Of a stretch of 64,000 bases of DNA, positions 35,793 through 45,634 are shown piece after piece (within the stretch, counting starts at the first letter, position 1; every line of letters begins with the position of its first letter). Origin of the DNA: an uncultured Bacteroidales bacterium (GTDB lineage Bacteria; Bacteroidota; Bacteroidia; Bacteroidales; UBA932); the NCBI GenBank assembly GCA_900316045.1, contig ONBM01000015.1, positions 1-64,000 of the forward strand. Reading direction: 5' to 3'. The notes beneath the pieces were generated by a model that was not told the origin of the DNA, made no database searches, and worked only from the letters and a program-made list of their open reading frames with translations. The position numbers and the translations under genes were made by a program.

Positions 35793-36692
35793 TCACATCC
35801 ACCCTCCGAAACGCCGGACAGTCGCTTCGTCTAAACCTATCAGCCTGCATACCTGTTTCACGTTCGAGCCATAAGCATTCCTCAGTATCGGCACGAATAT
35901 TCTTTTCATGGTATCGTCCATGTCATTGAAACCAGAAACACTATATTCCTTAAACTTGGGTTGAAGTTTTTCAAGCAATACAGTATCTTCGTACATGGCT
36001 TTGTCGACTGGCCCTCTATCCTGTTCTATTGATTTTTTCTCGGATGCCCATTCAAGCTGGGCCGCTTTCTGTTCGCTTTTCCAATCTTTCAGATACCAGA
36101 AAAGATTCAGTGCAGATCCGAACAAATGCTCAACGGTAGCTACTTGCACATAAGATTCTGGCCGGATTATTCCATTCGCAATTAGGTAGCCATCAGGGAG
36201 ATGCACCCTGGTCGACAATACATTCCGGATTTCCCAGCCGTTCATGTCTCCTATTCTTCTAAATGTGAACTTATTGATGCAATGTTTGAAATATATTCCT
36301 CCGGTGCTCCAAGGATAATTATAAGGATCATTCATCTTTGCGGCAACGCAGTTCCTCAAAATATATGCGACTTCATTTCTGAACATTTGTTCGTCTGTGA
36401 CTTCTATCAGCTTGAAATTTAAGCCTTTCAGTGGCGACTGAATTCTATGCTTTTTCGACAAGTGAGCAGCAAGACGTCTTTTGAATTTCGTGAAGAATTC
36501 TGTTGCTGCGTCAACCGTGCCACTTATCAAAAGATGTACATGATTATTCATCAGGATGAAGCAGTAGATGCAGATACCTGTCTCTTGCAGTGCGATAGGG
36601 ATGCTATTCATGCCGAACTTATAGTCATCCAACGTTTTGAAAATAATTTTGTTAGGAAGCTCCTGAGAGCATAAGTGCCAAATGTCTTTCAT
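35793..36692 (-). CDS. HUH (Y1) REP-associated-type transposase, copy 2
   Basis: A 299-residue paralogue of the transposase at 29653-30519. It has NNHVHLLI with His51 and His53, the probable catalytic Tyr110 in VAYILRNCVAA, and the same C-terminal block (ILRNAYGSNVKQVCRLIG and final RFGGWM). The start at 36692 (MKDIWHLCSQELP) aligns with copy 1; an extension to 36746 is open but not shared. It differs clearly from copy 1 throughout, so the two are old paralogues rather than a recent copy. Beside it lies a different inverted-repeat array (36812-37040), suggesting each protein has its own repeat family. Confidence 0.85.
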   Translation of the reverse strand: MKDIWHLCSQELPNKIIFKTLDDYKFGMNSIPIALQETGICIYCFILMNNHVHLLISGTVDAATEFFTKFKRRLAAHLSKKHRIQSPLKGLNFKLIEVTDEQMFRNEVAYILRNCVAAKMNDPYNYPWSTGGIYFKHCINKFTFRRIGDMNGWEIRNVLSTRVHLPDGYLIANGIIRPESYVQVATVEHLFGSALNLFWYLKDWKSEQKAAQLEWASEKKSIEQDRGPVDKAMYEDTVLLEKLQPKFKEYSVSGFNDMDDTMKRIFVPILRNAYGSNVKQVCRLIGLDEATVRRFGGWM

Positions 36693-36811
36693 AGTTAGCG
36701 TGTTTAATGTTGTGTCTAAGTTATTGAAAATGTTTTTTGCATGCAATAAAATTTTACGGTTTTTCAGGTTCTCTCGGGGTAACTGGGGAGTCTGCGATGG
36801 TAGCTGTCTAC

Positions 36812-37040
36812 GAGCGTGCGGTCATGGCTCCTGTGACGTTGATAACGAATATATTACAGAGGGTCGCTTCACGCTCGTATCGTCAGGCAGTTGAGCGTGC
36901 GGTCATGGCTCCTGTGACGTTGATAATGAATATATTGCTGAGGGGGTGCCTCACGCTCGTATCGTCAGACAGTGGAGCGTGAGGTCGTGGCTCCTGTGGC
37001 GTTGATAATGAATATGTTTCTGAGGGTCGTCTCACGCTCG
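36812..37040. repeat. ~81-bp inverted-repeat-bounded array
   Basis: Three units start at 36812, 36893 and 36975. Each begins GAGCGTG and ends about 65 bp later in CACGCTC, so each unit is a potential long hairpin; a GTATCGTCAGRCAGT linker joins units. Inside is GGCTCCTGTGACGTTGATAA. The array lies 120 bp upstream of transposase copy 2 and 15 bp from the nqrF terminator. Confidence 0.85.
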
Positions 37041-37055
37041 TCCGGAAATGATACG

Positions 37056-37087
37056 AAAAATCCCCGGCCAGGGAAGGCCGAGGATTG
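37056..37087 (-). terminator. Terminator of the nqr operon
   Basis: On the minus strand AATCC-T-CGGCC, loop TTCCCT, GGCCG-G-GGATT, then TTT. It ends 21 bp after the nqrF stop. Confidence 0.8.
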
Positions 37088-37107
37088 TTACGACACTCGT
37101 ATGAGCA

Positions 37108-38376
37108 TTACGAGAAGTTATCGTAGAGAATGCTCTCTGGTGGAACTCCCAAGCTGTCAAGCAGATTGTTCACCGAGGCAACCATCATAGGAGGACCGCA
37201 CATGAAGTATTTGATGTCTTCAGGTGCCTCGTGGTTCTTGAGATAGGTCTCGTACATGACATTGTGCACGAAACCTGCCGTGTATTTGACGCCGGCTGCA
37301 TCTGCTGCTGGATCAGGACGGTCAAGAGCCAGATGGAAGTGGAAGTTAGGATACTCCTTTTCGATTTCCGCATAGTCTTCGAGGTAGAAAGCCTCGACAA
37401 GGCTACGAGCGCCATAGAAGAAGTTCACTGTCCTCTTGGTGTGCAAAGTCTTGAACAGATGCATGATGTGGCTGCGAAGAGGAGCCATGCCTGCGCCACC
37501 GCCCACGAAGATATATTCCATGTCCTCAGGATCATTCTTTGGCAGCAGGAATTCTCCGAACGGACCGGAAATCCACACCTTGTCGCCAGGCTTGCGCGTG
37601 AACACATAGGATGAAGCAACTCCTGGAGGAACAGGCAGCATCTTGAACACGCCCTTAGGCTGGCTCCTGTCGAACGGAGGAGTAGCGATGCGGACATTCA
37701 GCTTTATGATGTCGCCCTCAGCAGGATAAGAGGCCATTGAATATGCCCTGACGGTTGGCACGGTGTTCTTAGCTTTGATGCCAAAGAATCCGTATTTCTC
37801 CCAGTCTTTCCTGTAAGTGTCATCTACGTCAATGTCCTTGAAGTCGATGTCGTAAGCCGGTATGTCGATCTGGATGTACTCTCCGGACTTGAAATCCAGG
37901 TGCTCTCCAGCAGGAAGTTTTACGGTGAACTCCTTGATGAAGGTAGCCACGTTCTTGTTGGAAATCACCTCGCATTCGAGTTTCTTTACGCTGAGCGTTG
38001 ACTCAGGAACCTGTATCTTTAGGTTGTCTTTGATTTTAACCTGGCAGCCCAGGCGATAGCCGGATTTGATTTGCTTGCGGTTGAAGAAACCTACCTCGGT
38101 AGGGAGAATGGTTCCGCCACCCTCAATCACTTGTATCTTACATTGCCCGCAGTTGGCCTTGCCGCCGCATGCGGAAGGCAGGAAGATTTTCTGGCTTGCC
38201 AGAGTGTGCATTACGTCCCCGCCCTGAGGCACGTCCAAGATTTTCTTGCCGTCATTGATGTCTATTTTCACCGTGCCTTCCGGAGTCAGCTTCGCCTTAA
38301 CGAAGAGAAGCAGGATTACCAGAATCAACGTCACCAGCGTGATAGTGAATATTGATGAAATTAATGTTGAAAACAT
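37108..38376 (-). CDS. nqrF: Na+-translocating NADH:quinone oxidoreductase subunit F
   Basis: The 422-residue NADH-oxidising subunit. An N-terminal membrane helix (ITLVTLILVILLLF) is followed by a 2Fe-2S ferredoxin domain with CGGKANCGQC and a further Cys near LGC, then the FAD domain (RAYSMASYPAEG) and the NADH domain (FVGGGAGMAPLRSH; YFMCGPPMM). It takes electrons from NADH into the complex. Last gene of nqrABCDEF, 15 bp after nqrE, with a terminator at 37056. Confidence 0.97.
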   Translation of the reverse strand: MFSTLISSIFTITLVTLILVILLLFVKAKLTPEGTVKIDINDGKKILDVPQGGDVMHTLASQKIFLPSACGGKANCGQCKIQVIEGGGTILPTEVGFFNRKQIKSGYRLGCQVKIKDNLKIQVPESTLSVKKLECEVISNKNVATFIKEFTVKLPAGEHLDFKSGEYIQIDIPAYDIDFKDIDVDDTYRKDWEKYGFFGIKAKNTVPTVRAYSMASYPAEGDIIKLNVRIATPPFDRSQPKGVFKMLPVPPGVASSYVFTRKPGDKVWISGPFGEFLLPKNDPEDMEYIFVGGGAGMAPLRSHIMHLFKTLHTKRTVNFFYGARSLVEAFYLEDYAEIEKEYPNFHFHLALDRPDPAADAAGVKYTAGFVHNVMYETYLKNHEAPEDIKYFMCGPPMMVASVNNLLDSLGVPPESILYDNFS

Positions 38377-38391
38377 AGTTCTGCCTCCTGT

Positions 38392-39006
38392 TTAAAGTGA
38401 AATGCCCATGAAGGTCATGAATGCCATGGCCATCAGGCCTACCGTTATGAACGTTATGCCGATGCCCTTAAGCGCCGGGGGAACGTTCGAATATTGCATC
38501 TTCTCCCTGATCGCAGCCAGCGTGACGATTGCGAGGAACCAGCCTATTCCGGATCCAAGCGCATAAACGGCTGACTCTCCGACATTGACGAAGTCTTTGT
38601 TCTGCATGAACAGAGAACCACCCAGGATGGCGCAGTTCACTGCTATCAGAGGAAGATATATTCCCAGGGATGCATACAGCGCAGGAGCGAATTTCTCAAC
38701 TACCATCTCCACCAACTGAGTTATGGCAGCGATGACCGCTATGAATATTATGAAGCTCAGGAAGCTGAGATCCACGTCCTTGAAGCTGTCGCCCAGCCAT
38801 GAAAGAGCCCCTGGCAGGAGGACGTATCTGTTCAGCAGGTAGTTTATAGGCAAGGTCACGAATAGCACGAAAATAACGGCCAGACCGAGACCGGACGCTG
38901 TCTTCACATTTTTGGATACCGCCAGGTATGAACACATACCCAGGAAGTAGGCAAAAATCATGTTGTCAACGAAGATTGACTTTATGAATAAGTTTAAATA
39001 TTCCAT
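38392..39006 (-). CDS. nqrE: Na+-NQR subunit E
   Basis: A 204-residue integral membrane subunit with six hydrophobic segments. Conserved NQR-E features are [32 protein letters not shown], and [12 protein letters not shown], whose Cys helps hold the intramembrane iron centre shared with NqrD. It lies 19 bp after nqrD. Confidence 0.97.
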   Translation of the reverse strand: MEYLNLFIKSIFVDNMIFAYFLGMCSYLAVSKNVKTASGLGLAVIFVLFVTLPINYLLNRYVLLPGALSWLGDSFKDVDLSFLSFIIFIAVIAAITQLVEMVVEKFAPALYASLGIYLPLIAVNCAILGGSLFMQNKDFVNVGESAVYALGSGIGWFLAIVTLAAIREKMQYSNVPPALKGIGITFITVGLMAMAFMTFMGISL

Positions 39007-39025
39007 ATTCGGTTTCTGTCTTTAG

Positions 39026-39646
39026 TTATTTCTCTTGGAGATCTTTTTGTATGCCTCTCTGTATCCAGATGATGCAGCCAATGAGGATCAGCGCCATAGG
39101 AGGGAGGATGACCAGCCCGTTGTTCATGTAGCCGGCAGCGTAGAATGACTCAGGAATGATTCTGAGGCCGAACAAAGTGCCGGAACCGAAGAGCTCGCGG
39201 AAGAAAGACACTACTACTAATATGAGTCCGTAGCCTACGCCGTTTGCCAAGCCGTCCAAGAGCGAAGGAATCGGCTTGTTTCCAAGCGCGAAAGCCTCGA
39301 TGCGTCCCATGACGATGCAGTTCGTAATAATGAGTCCGATGTATACAGACAGTTGTTTATCTATGCCGTAAGCGTATGCTTTCAGAATCTGATCCACGAG
39401 AATGACCATGAGGGCCACCACGACCAGCTGAACGATGATTCTCACGCGGTTTGGAATAGTGTTCCTCAGGAGTGAGAGCACGAAGCTCGACAGACCGGTC
39501 ACGATGGTTACTGAGAGAGCCATCACGAGGGCTCCCTTCATTTCTACCGTAACGGCTAGAGAGGAGCAGATGCCGAGCACCAGCACGGTGATCGGATTAC
39601 CCTTGAAAATAGGGTTCAAAATTGTTTCTTTAAGATTTGCATTCAT
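39026..39646 (-). CDS. nqrD: Na+-NQR subunit D
   Basis: A 206-residue membrane subunit homologous to NqrE. Motifs include NPITVLVLGICSSLAVT and ITNCIVMGRIEAFA with the conserved cysteines for the membrane iron centre. It lies 14 bp downstream of nqrC. Confidence 0.97.
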   Translation of the reverse strand: MNANLKETILNPIFKGNPITVLVLGICSSLAVTVEMKGALVMALSVTIVTGLSSFVLSLLRNTIPNRVRIIVQLVVVALMVILVDQILKAYAYGIDKQLSVYIGLIITNCIVMGRIEAFALGNKPIPSLLDGLANGVGYGLILVVVSFFRELFGSGTLFGLRIIPESFYAAGYMNNGLVILPPMALILIGCIIWIQRGIQKDLQEK

Positions 39647-39660
39647 ATTCCCATTCTCCT

Positions 39661-40482
39661 CTATTTATTGTCAGCCGTGTCTGCAGGGGCAGCCGTCGCA
39701 TCGACAGGCTGAGCAGATGTCATAGCTGGTGCGGATCCGTTATTGGAAAGGTAAGGCTTATATGCAGCAAGCCATGTGTCTATTGCTGCAGAGAGACCCT
39801 TGGAAGTCATAGTGGCGCCTGTAATTGCGTCTATGGCATTCTGCTGATCTTTAGGCGCGCCGCCCTTCACTATCGAGAATATAGGACTGGCGTTGTAATC
39901 TGCAGCCTTTCCTACGAATTCAGCCCTGAAGCTAGGATCGTCCTTGATCTTCGCTCCAAGCCCTGGAGTCTCGCTCGCATGGTCGAAGTAGGCGCCAACG
40001 AAAGTCTTGTCGTCCTGGCTGAATGCGAGATAGCCCCAGATCGGTCCCCAGAGGCCTGCTCCGTAGCAAGGCACCACGGTTACGTCCTTCCCGTCTTTCG
40101 TGAATATGTAGACAGGGAGTTCAACGTCCTTCTTTCCACGGATATTATTGTCCTGAGCCTTCAGGTTGTCGATCAATTCTATCTTATCGACATCAGTTCT
40201 GAGGTCACGGATTTTCTGCCCTTGGGCATTGATGGCGAAAGCAGATTTGATATTCTTTGAATATGCTTCCAGAACTTTATCATTCCCCATCGAAGAGCAT
40301 TCATCCTTGGTATAGAATTGTGCGGCGGTGAGCATCTGGCTGATGGTCTCTGCCTTGGCATTCGCATCCTGCTTAGGCTTCATAGCCATGGATGCGTAAG
40401 CCAGTATCGCAGCCACCAGCACCACGATGATCGTCGAATATATTACTGTGTAAGCGTTTCCGTTCGTATTCATATTCATCAA
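39661..40482 (-). CDS. nqrC: Na+-NQR subunit C
   Basis: A 273-residue subunit with one N-terminal membrane helix (YTVIYSTIIVVLVAAILAY) and a periplasmic FMN domain. The covalent FMN site is the Thr of TGATMTSKG near residue 225. The C-terminus carries a low-complexity Ala/Thr/Asp-rich tail of about 30 residues, slightly longer than the classical protein. Alternative start at the second Met. It starts three bases after the nqrB stop. Confidence 0.95.
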   Translation of the reverse strand: MMNMNTNGNAYTVIYSTIIVVLVAAILAYASMAMKPKQDANAKAETISQMLTAAQFYTKDECSSMGNDKVLEAYSKNIKSAFAINAQGQKIRDLRTDVDKIELIDNLKAQDNNIRGKKDVELPVYIFTKDGKDVTVVPCYGAGLWGPIWGYLAFSQDDKTFVGAYFDHASETPGLGAKIKDDPSFRAEFVGKAADYNASPIFSIVKGGAPKDQQNAIDAITGATMTSKGLSAAIDTWLAAYKPYLSNNGSAPAMTSAQPVDATAAPADTADNK

Positions 40483-40485
40483 TTT

Positions 40486-41637
40486 TTAAGCGAGTTTAGC
40501 CTTTTTTGCTCTTCTGCTGATAGCTGCGCTAGTCACGCAATAGTCGATGAGAGGAGCGAACGTGTTCATGAGAAGTATGCTGAGCATCATGCCTTCTGCG
40601 TAGCCTGGGTTGAACAGCCTCACGGTCACGCATAGAGCGCCTACGAGGAATCCGAAGATCCACTTGCCGGTCTCGGTCTGGGCGGATGTCACAGGGTCGG
40701 TGGCCATGAAGACGGTTCCGAAGAGGAATCCGCCCATGATGAGCTGAGTCCATGCCGGCACGGCGGTGGCGCCGCTAACGTTGCCAAGCCAACCGACGAA
40801 GAGAGCGCCTATGACAGATGACAGCATGATTTTCCAGCTTCCTATGCCGGTCCAGAGCAGAATCACGGCACCGAGCAGGATGGCAATCACAGAGGTCTCG
40901 CCAACGGAGCCCGGGATGGTTCCCAAGAACATATCCATGTAAGAGAAGTGATCCGTGAGAGGGGTGACGGCATCCTTGCATTCGCCAAGGAATGAAAGCG
41001 GAGTCGCTCCAGACACGGCGTCCGGAAGCGCCTCTCCATGCCTGAGGGCAATCCAGCACATTGAACCTGACATCTTGCTCGGGTAAGAGAAGAACAGGAA
41101 CGCACGTGCCAGCAAGGCCGGATTCAAGAAATTCATTCCGGTGCCTCCGAAGACCTCCTTGCCGAATATGACTGCGAAAGCGACTGCGATCGCGAGCATC
41201 CAGAGAGGAACGTCCACGGGAACGATGAGAGGAATCAGCATTCCGCTCACCAGATAGCCCTCGCTTACTTCTTCGCCGCGTATCTGGGCGAACATGAATT
41301 CTATTCCCAGGCCGACGATGTAGGAAACAAGGTAGAGAGGTAGCACTTTCAGGAAACCGAAGCCGAACTGACGCCAGAAGCCCCAGTCGGTTCCCATAAC
41401 CAGATTATGCTCATGTCCTACATTCCACATGCCGAACAATGCGCAAGGGACTAGGGCAATTACTACTATGATCAATATCCTTTTCAGGTCGATGGAGTCT
41501 CTCACGTGAGAGCCTCTCTTTGTAACAGTGCCAGGTACCCTGAGGAAAGTGTCAAAGGCATCCACTGTAGAATGCAGCCATCCCAATTTTCCGCCTTTCT
41601 CGAAAAGGCCCGGCTGCTTAGTATTGTTCTCTTCCAT
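40486..41637 (-). CDS. nqrB: Na+-NQR subunit B
   Basis: A 383-residue polytopic subunit containing much of the sodium path. The covalent FMN Thr is in DAVSGATPLSF. Other family segments: GGTGMNFLNPALLARAFLFFSYP, MATDPVTSAQTETGKWIFGF, and EGMMLSILLMNTFAPLIDY. It is 12 bp downstream of nqrA. Confidence 0.97.
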   Translation of the reverse strand: MEENNTKQPGLFEKGGKLGWLHSTVDAFDTFLRVPGTVTKRGSHVRDSIDLKRILIIVVIALVPCALFGMWNVGHEHNLVMGTDWGFWRQFGFGFLKVLPLYLVSYIVGLGIEFMFAQIRGEEVSEGYLVSGMLIPLIVPVDVPLWMLAIAVAFAVIFGKEVFGGTGMNFLNPALLARAFLFFSYPSKMSGSMCWIALRHGEALPDAVSGATPLSFLGECKDAVTPLTDHFSYMDMFLGTIPGSVGETSVIAILLGAVILLWTGIGSWKIMLSSVIGALFVGWLGNVSGATAVPAWTQLIMGGFLFGTVFMATDPVTSAQTETGKWIFGFLVGALCVTVRLFNPGYAEGMMLSILLMNTFAPLIDYCVTSAAISRRAKKAKLA

Positions 41638-41649
41638 AATGAGTTCCTT

Positions 41650-42996
41650 TTAAGCCATTTCCTTTATCATGAGATCGATGCCTTTGCTGATGATTTCCTG
41701 TATGTCGTTCTTCGAAGGATCGACGAACTCGCACAGTGCAAGATCTTCTGGCAGAACCTCGTATATTCCGAATTTCTCCATTTTATCGATGTCGCCGGCC
41801 AAGCAGGCTTTTATAAGATATATCGGGAATATGTCCATCGGGAGCACTTTCTCGTAGACATCCGACATCAGGAAGGCTCGTACCCCTCCGTGAGTGTTTG
41901 TATCCATCGAATATCTCTTCTTCGGGGACAGCCATGAGAAGTAAGACTTCGTGGAGCTGTACTGGTTGAATCTGAAAGGCTTCGCCCATCCGAGAACCTC
42001 TCTCTCCCTGCCTTCGTCCAGGAGCGTTACCTGAGTGTCGAAGAAGTCGGTGTAGCCATCCTCGCCAACATTCTCTCCCGTGAGAGGATCCCCGCTCACG
42101 AAGCGGATTTCCTGCTTGGAAGCATCGTAGAAGTCGGCAAGAGCCTTAATAGGCATTCCTGGCAGGGCTTCAACGTACGCCGGATTGATGGCGGCAGGCC
42201 CTGTGACGGCGATTTTCCTGCGCAAGTCAAGCTTGCCGGTCCTCAGCAGCTTTCCGAACGCCGCGAGAAGCACAGGGGAGATGGTCCACACTGTCTCGCC
42301 TTTCTGGATAGGGGAGATGTGGCTGATCTGCACCCCAACGTTGCCGGCAGGGTGCTTGTCGCCTTTCACGGTCCATATCGTAGCATCTTTCAGCTTAGCG
42401 AAAGCGGAATCGGCGGAATTCACGCAGATGTTCACCTTCGCGATTTTCGATAGGGCTGACACGGCATCCTGGATGTCTTCGGCTTCGCCTTTCAGAATGA
42501 ATTCTGTGTCGGCACACAAAGGGGCGGTGCTGAAAGCGGAAACGAAAATAGCCTTAGGAGTAACAGCCGGATTAGCAATCACGCCGTAAGGCCTTTGAAT
42601 TAGCGAAAGCCAGAGACCGCTCTTCAGGAGGGTTTCCTTGACCCCTTCCGCATTCAGCGCAGAAGGATCCTTCACGCCGAAGTCAATGGAGTCGTTGGAA
42701 CCATCCGATTTGATGAGAACGGCAAGAAGTTTTCTCTTGTCACCCCTTACGATCTGCTGGACAGTCCCGCTGAGCGGAGAAGTGAGAAGAATATTCAGAT
42801 TCTTCTTGTCTTCCAGCAGTGGAGAGCCCGCGGAGACTTTGTCTCCCTCCTTGACCAGAAGCCTAGGAGAGAAGCCCTTGAAGTCGGTAGGCTTGACTGC
42901 CGCAACGTCTTGCGCGATCGTTTTCTTTGTCTCAAGGGCAGCCGTTCCTGCGATAGGAATGTTCAGGCCCTTTTTCAAATCGATGTTGTTTGACAT
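41650..42996 (-). CDS. nqrA: Na+-NQR subunit A
   Basis: The 448-residue peripheral subunit, first in the operon. It has the N-terminal KKGLNIPIAG, the biotinyl-lipoyl-like segment (FSPRLLVKEGDKVSAGSPL), and the C-terminal family block GEEL-like region with YEVLPEDLALCEFVDPSKNDIQ. A TACCTTCG sequence on the minus strand about 45 bp upstream is a possible -7 box shared in the intergenic region with the divergent helicase gene. Confidence 0.96.
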   Translation of the reverse strand: MSNNIDLKKGLNIPIAGTAALETKKTIAQDVAAVKPTDFKGFSPRLLVKEGDKVSAGSPLLEDKKNLNILLTSPLSGTVQQIVRGDKRKLLAVLIKSDGSNDSIDFGVKDPSALNAEGVKETLLKSGLWLSLIQRPYGVIANPAVTPKAIFVSAFSTAPLCADTEFILKGEAEDIQDAVSALSKIAKVNICVNSADSAFAKLKDATIWTVKGDKHPAGNVGVQISHISPIQKGETVWTISPVLLAAFGKLLRTGKLDLRRKIAVTGPAAINPAYVEALPGMPIKALADFYDASKQEIRFVSGDPLTGENVGEDGYTDFFDTQVTLLDEGREREVLGWAKPFRFNQYSSTKSYFSWLSPKKRYSMDTNTHGGVRAFLMSDVYEKVLPMDIFPIYLIKACLAGDIDKMEKFGIYEVLPEDLALCEFVDPSKNDIQEIISKGIDLMIKEMA

Positions 42997-43056
42997 TATG
43001 TTTTAATTAGTTAAAAAGAATTTCCAAAATCCGGTGCGAAGGTACGCATTTTTTAC

Positions 43057-43064
43057 TAATTTTG
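43057..43064 (+). promoter_or_regulatory. -7 box very close to the helicase ATG
   Basis: TAATTTTG at 43057-43064; the ATG follows only nine bases later at 43074, so the mRNA leader would be absent or a few bases. No clear -33 box. Confidence 0.45.
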
Positions 43065-43073
43065 TGGCATATT

Positions 43074-45560
43074 ATGGATAAAGAAAACGCGATTTTTGAG
43101 GGGCTGAACGCGGAGCAGAGAGATGCGGTCAGCAGCATTGACGGACCGGTGCTGATTGTTGCTGGCGCAGGATCCGGGAAGACTAGGGTTTTGACCAGCC
43201 GGATCGCATTGATCTTGGGCAGGGGAGTGGATCCTTCCAGAATCATGGCGCTGACTTTCACGAAGAAAGCCGCGAACGAGATGAAGGAGAGGATTGCCAT
43301 GATGGTAGGGAAAAGAAATGCATGGAAGCTCTGCATGGGCACGTTCCATTCCATATTCATAAGATTCCTAAGAGAATATTCTTCTTTCCTGGGCTATCCT
43401 GCGAATTTCACCATTTACGACACATCTGACTCCATTAGCGCAATAAAAGCCTGCCTGAAGGCATTGGGACTGGATGATAAAGTCTACAAGCCTAGGGATG
43501 TTCTCTCACGGATATCCCTTGCCAAGAACAATTTATTCACTGCGGCATCATACAGTGCCAACGCGAAGGCTTTGGAAGACGATGCCAGGTCCAGGAAGCC
43601 AAGAATATGCGACATTTATAATATGTATTCAGAGAAGTGCAAACTCTCAGGAGTCATGGACTTCGATGACATATTGTTGAATATGAATATATTGCTTCGG
43701 CATAACGCAGAAGCGAAGGAGTCCATTTCCTCCAGGTTCGACTACATCCTTGTCGATGAGTATCAGGACACGAACTTCGCCCAATACCTCATCTTGAAGC
43801 AACTGACCGAGAAGCATAAAAATATCTGCGTCGTGGGGGATGACTCTCAGTCAATTTACGCATTCCGAGGCGCCAAGATCGAGAATATATTGAATTTCAA
43901 GAAAGACTATCCGGAGTGCAAGATTTTCCGCTTGGAAAAGAATTATCGTTCTACAGCGAATATTGTCAATGCAGCTAATTCATTGATAGCCAAGAATGAG
44001 AATAGGATTCCGAAAAACTGCGTCTCTGTTGGCGAGGCAGGGGATAAGATTAGCATACTGGACAATTTCTCCGAGCAAGAAGAAGCCCTGAGCATAGCCT
44101 CTGAGATTATCTCGCGGATGGAAACCGAGCATGCGGCCTACCAGGATTTCGCAATATTATATAGGACTAATTCCCAGTCAAGAGCCCTTGAGGAAGCCCT
44201 TCGCAGGCGTAACCTCCCTTATATGATATATTCGGGAAACTCTTTCTACGACAGAGCAGAGGTGAAGGACATGATGGCCTACTTCAAGCTGGTGATGAAC
44301 GTTCATGACAATGAATCTTTCAAAAGGGCCGTGAACATGCCGGCGAGGGGAATTGGAGAGACTTCCATCGCTAACTTGGAGAATATGTCCAGGGCACTTG
44401 GGGTTTCGATGTTTAAGGCTGCATATTCTGAAAATTTCGCCGAATACGGCTTGAAGGCACCTGCAGTGGCCAGGATTCGCTCTTTCTGCGAGATGATCAA
44501 TAAATATGCTTCCGTGGCAGAAAAAGCCAACGCTGATGAAGTTGCGTCGGGACTCTCGAAAGATAGCGGCCTTTACGCATTTTATAAGAGCGACCAAAGC
44601 GTGGAAGGGCAGTCGAGGGCAGGCAACATCGAAGAACTGCTGAACAGCGTCACCCAGTTCATAGAGGAAAGACAGAATGAATATCTCGAAGAACTTGCTG
44701 CTGACAGTGATTCGGTAAACCCTGATGCAGTGCAGTACCCGGTAGTTACGCTTGGAGAATATCTGGAGAACGTCTCATTGCTTACGGGCGTTGATTCCTC
44801 CGATGAAGAGGATTCGCATAATAAGATAGCTTTGATGACGGTTCATTCGGCAAAAGGACTTGAATTCCCTTACGTATTCGTAGCAGGCCTTGAAGAAAAT
44901 TTGTTCCCGTCTGGTGGCATGCTGGCTTCGCCACGAGATATTGAAGAAGAACGAAGGCTCTTTTACGTGGCGATCACCAGGGCGAAAAAGAAAGTCTGGC
45001 TTTCATTTGCTCAGACCAGAATGCGTAACGGCCGTCATGAATCCAATTCTCCGAGCCGTTTCATAGGGGAGATAGACCCGCAATATATTTCTAACCCTTT
45101 AAGCGAAAATGATTTCCGTGAGCCAGAATATGATGATTTTCCGAAGTTTAGAGGATTCGGTTCTTGGGGTGGCTCCTCAGGGGGATATGAAAGACGTTCT
45201 TCATCAGGGAGTTATGGTAAACCTTCCGGACGTCCGTCTTCGGGGAGTTACGGGCAGTCCGGACCAGTGGAATATATTCATTCGCCTAAGCCGAGGGCAT
45301 CTGCACCTGCATCTCCTAGCACTTTCGTAAGGAAGGTTCCGTTGCCGCCGAAGGCTGATGACCAGCTATTCAAGGCGCTGACTCCAGAAGAACTGATGTC
45401 CCGCATCAAGGTTGGACAGTACATAGAGCATAATCGTTTTGGCAAAGGTAAGGTTCAGGAAGTGTCTGGAAGTTATCCAGACATGAAAACCAAGATCTCT
45501 TTCGACAAGTACGGAGACAAAATTCTGCTTTTGAAGTATGCGAAGATGAAAATTCTGTAG
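43074..45560 (+). CDS. UvrD/PcrA-type superfamily 1 DNA helicase
   Basis: An 828-residue 3'-5' DNA helicase of the UvrD/Rep/PcrA family, acting in repair and replication-fork upkeep. Walker A is AGAGSGKTRVLTSR; then LTFTKKAANEMKER, VDEYQDTNFAQY (Walker B), GDDSQSIYAFRGA, RLEKNYRST, LMTVHSAKGLEFPYVFVAG and VAITRAKKKVWLSFAQTR. A Gly/Ser-rich linker (~715-760) precedes a C-terminal domain with GQYIEHNRFGKGKV as in PcrA. The TTG at 43062 is in frame, but the ATG at 43074 is the natural start. Divergent from nqrA. Confidence 0.95.
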   Translation: MDKENAIFEGLNAEQRDAVSSIDGPVLIVAGAGSGKTRVLTSRIALILGRGVDPSRIMALTFTKKAANEMKERIAMMVGKRNAWKLCMGTFHSIFIRFLREYSSFLGYPANFTIYDTSDSISAIKACLKALGLDDKVYKPRDVLSRISLAKNNLFTAASYSANAKALEDDARSRKPRICDIYNMYSEKCKLSGVMDFDDILLNMNILLRHNAEAKESISSRFDYILVDEYQDTNFAQYLILKQLTEKHKNICVVGDDSQSIYAFRGAKIENILNFKKDYPECKIFRLEKNYRSTANIVNAANSLIAKNENRIPKNCVSVGEAGDKISILDNFSEQEEALSIASEIISRMETEHAAYQDFAILYRTNSQSRALEEALRRRNLPYMIYSGNSFYDRAEVKDMMAYFKLVMNVHDNESFKRAVNMPARGIGETSIANLENMSRALGVSMFKAAYSENFAEYGLKAPAVARIRSFCEMINKYASVAEKANADEVASGLSKDSGLYAFYKSDQSVEGQSRAGNIEELLNSVTQFIEERQNEYLEELAADSDSVNPDAVQYPVVTLGEYLENVSLLTGVDSSDEEDSHNKIALMTVHSAKGLEFPYVFVAGLEENLFPSGGMLASPRDIEEERRLFYVAITRAKKKVWLSFAQTRMRNGRHESNSPSRFIGEIDPQYISNPLSENDFREPEYDDFPKFRGFGSWGGSSGGYERRSSSGSYGKPSGRPSSGSYGQSGPVEYIHSPKPRASAPASPSTFVRKVPLPPKADDQLFKALTPEELMSRIKVGQYIEHNRFGKGKVQEVSGSYPDMKTKISFDKYGDKILLLKYAKMKIL

Positions 45561-45634
45561 TGATTCTTCTCATAAAAACAGAAATTTTCGCAAAGAATTT
45601 GTTTTATTAAAATAAAAATGTAACTTTGATACGA

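Noticed and set aside
36812-37040. CRISPR array
   Set aside because: Units are ~81 bp and the parts between the short inverted ends are themselves repeated, not unique.
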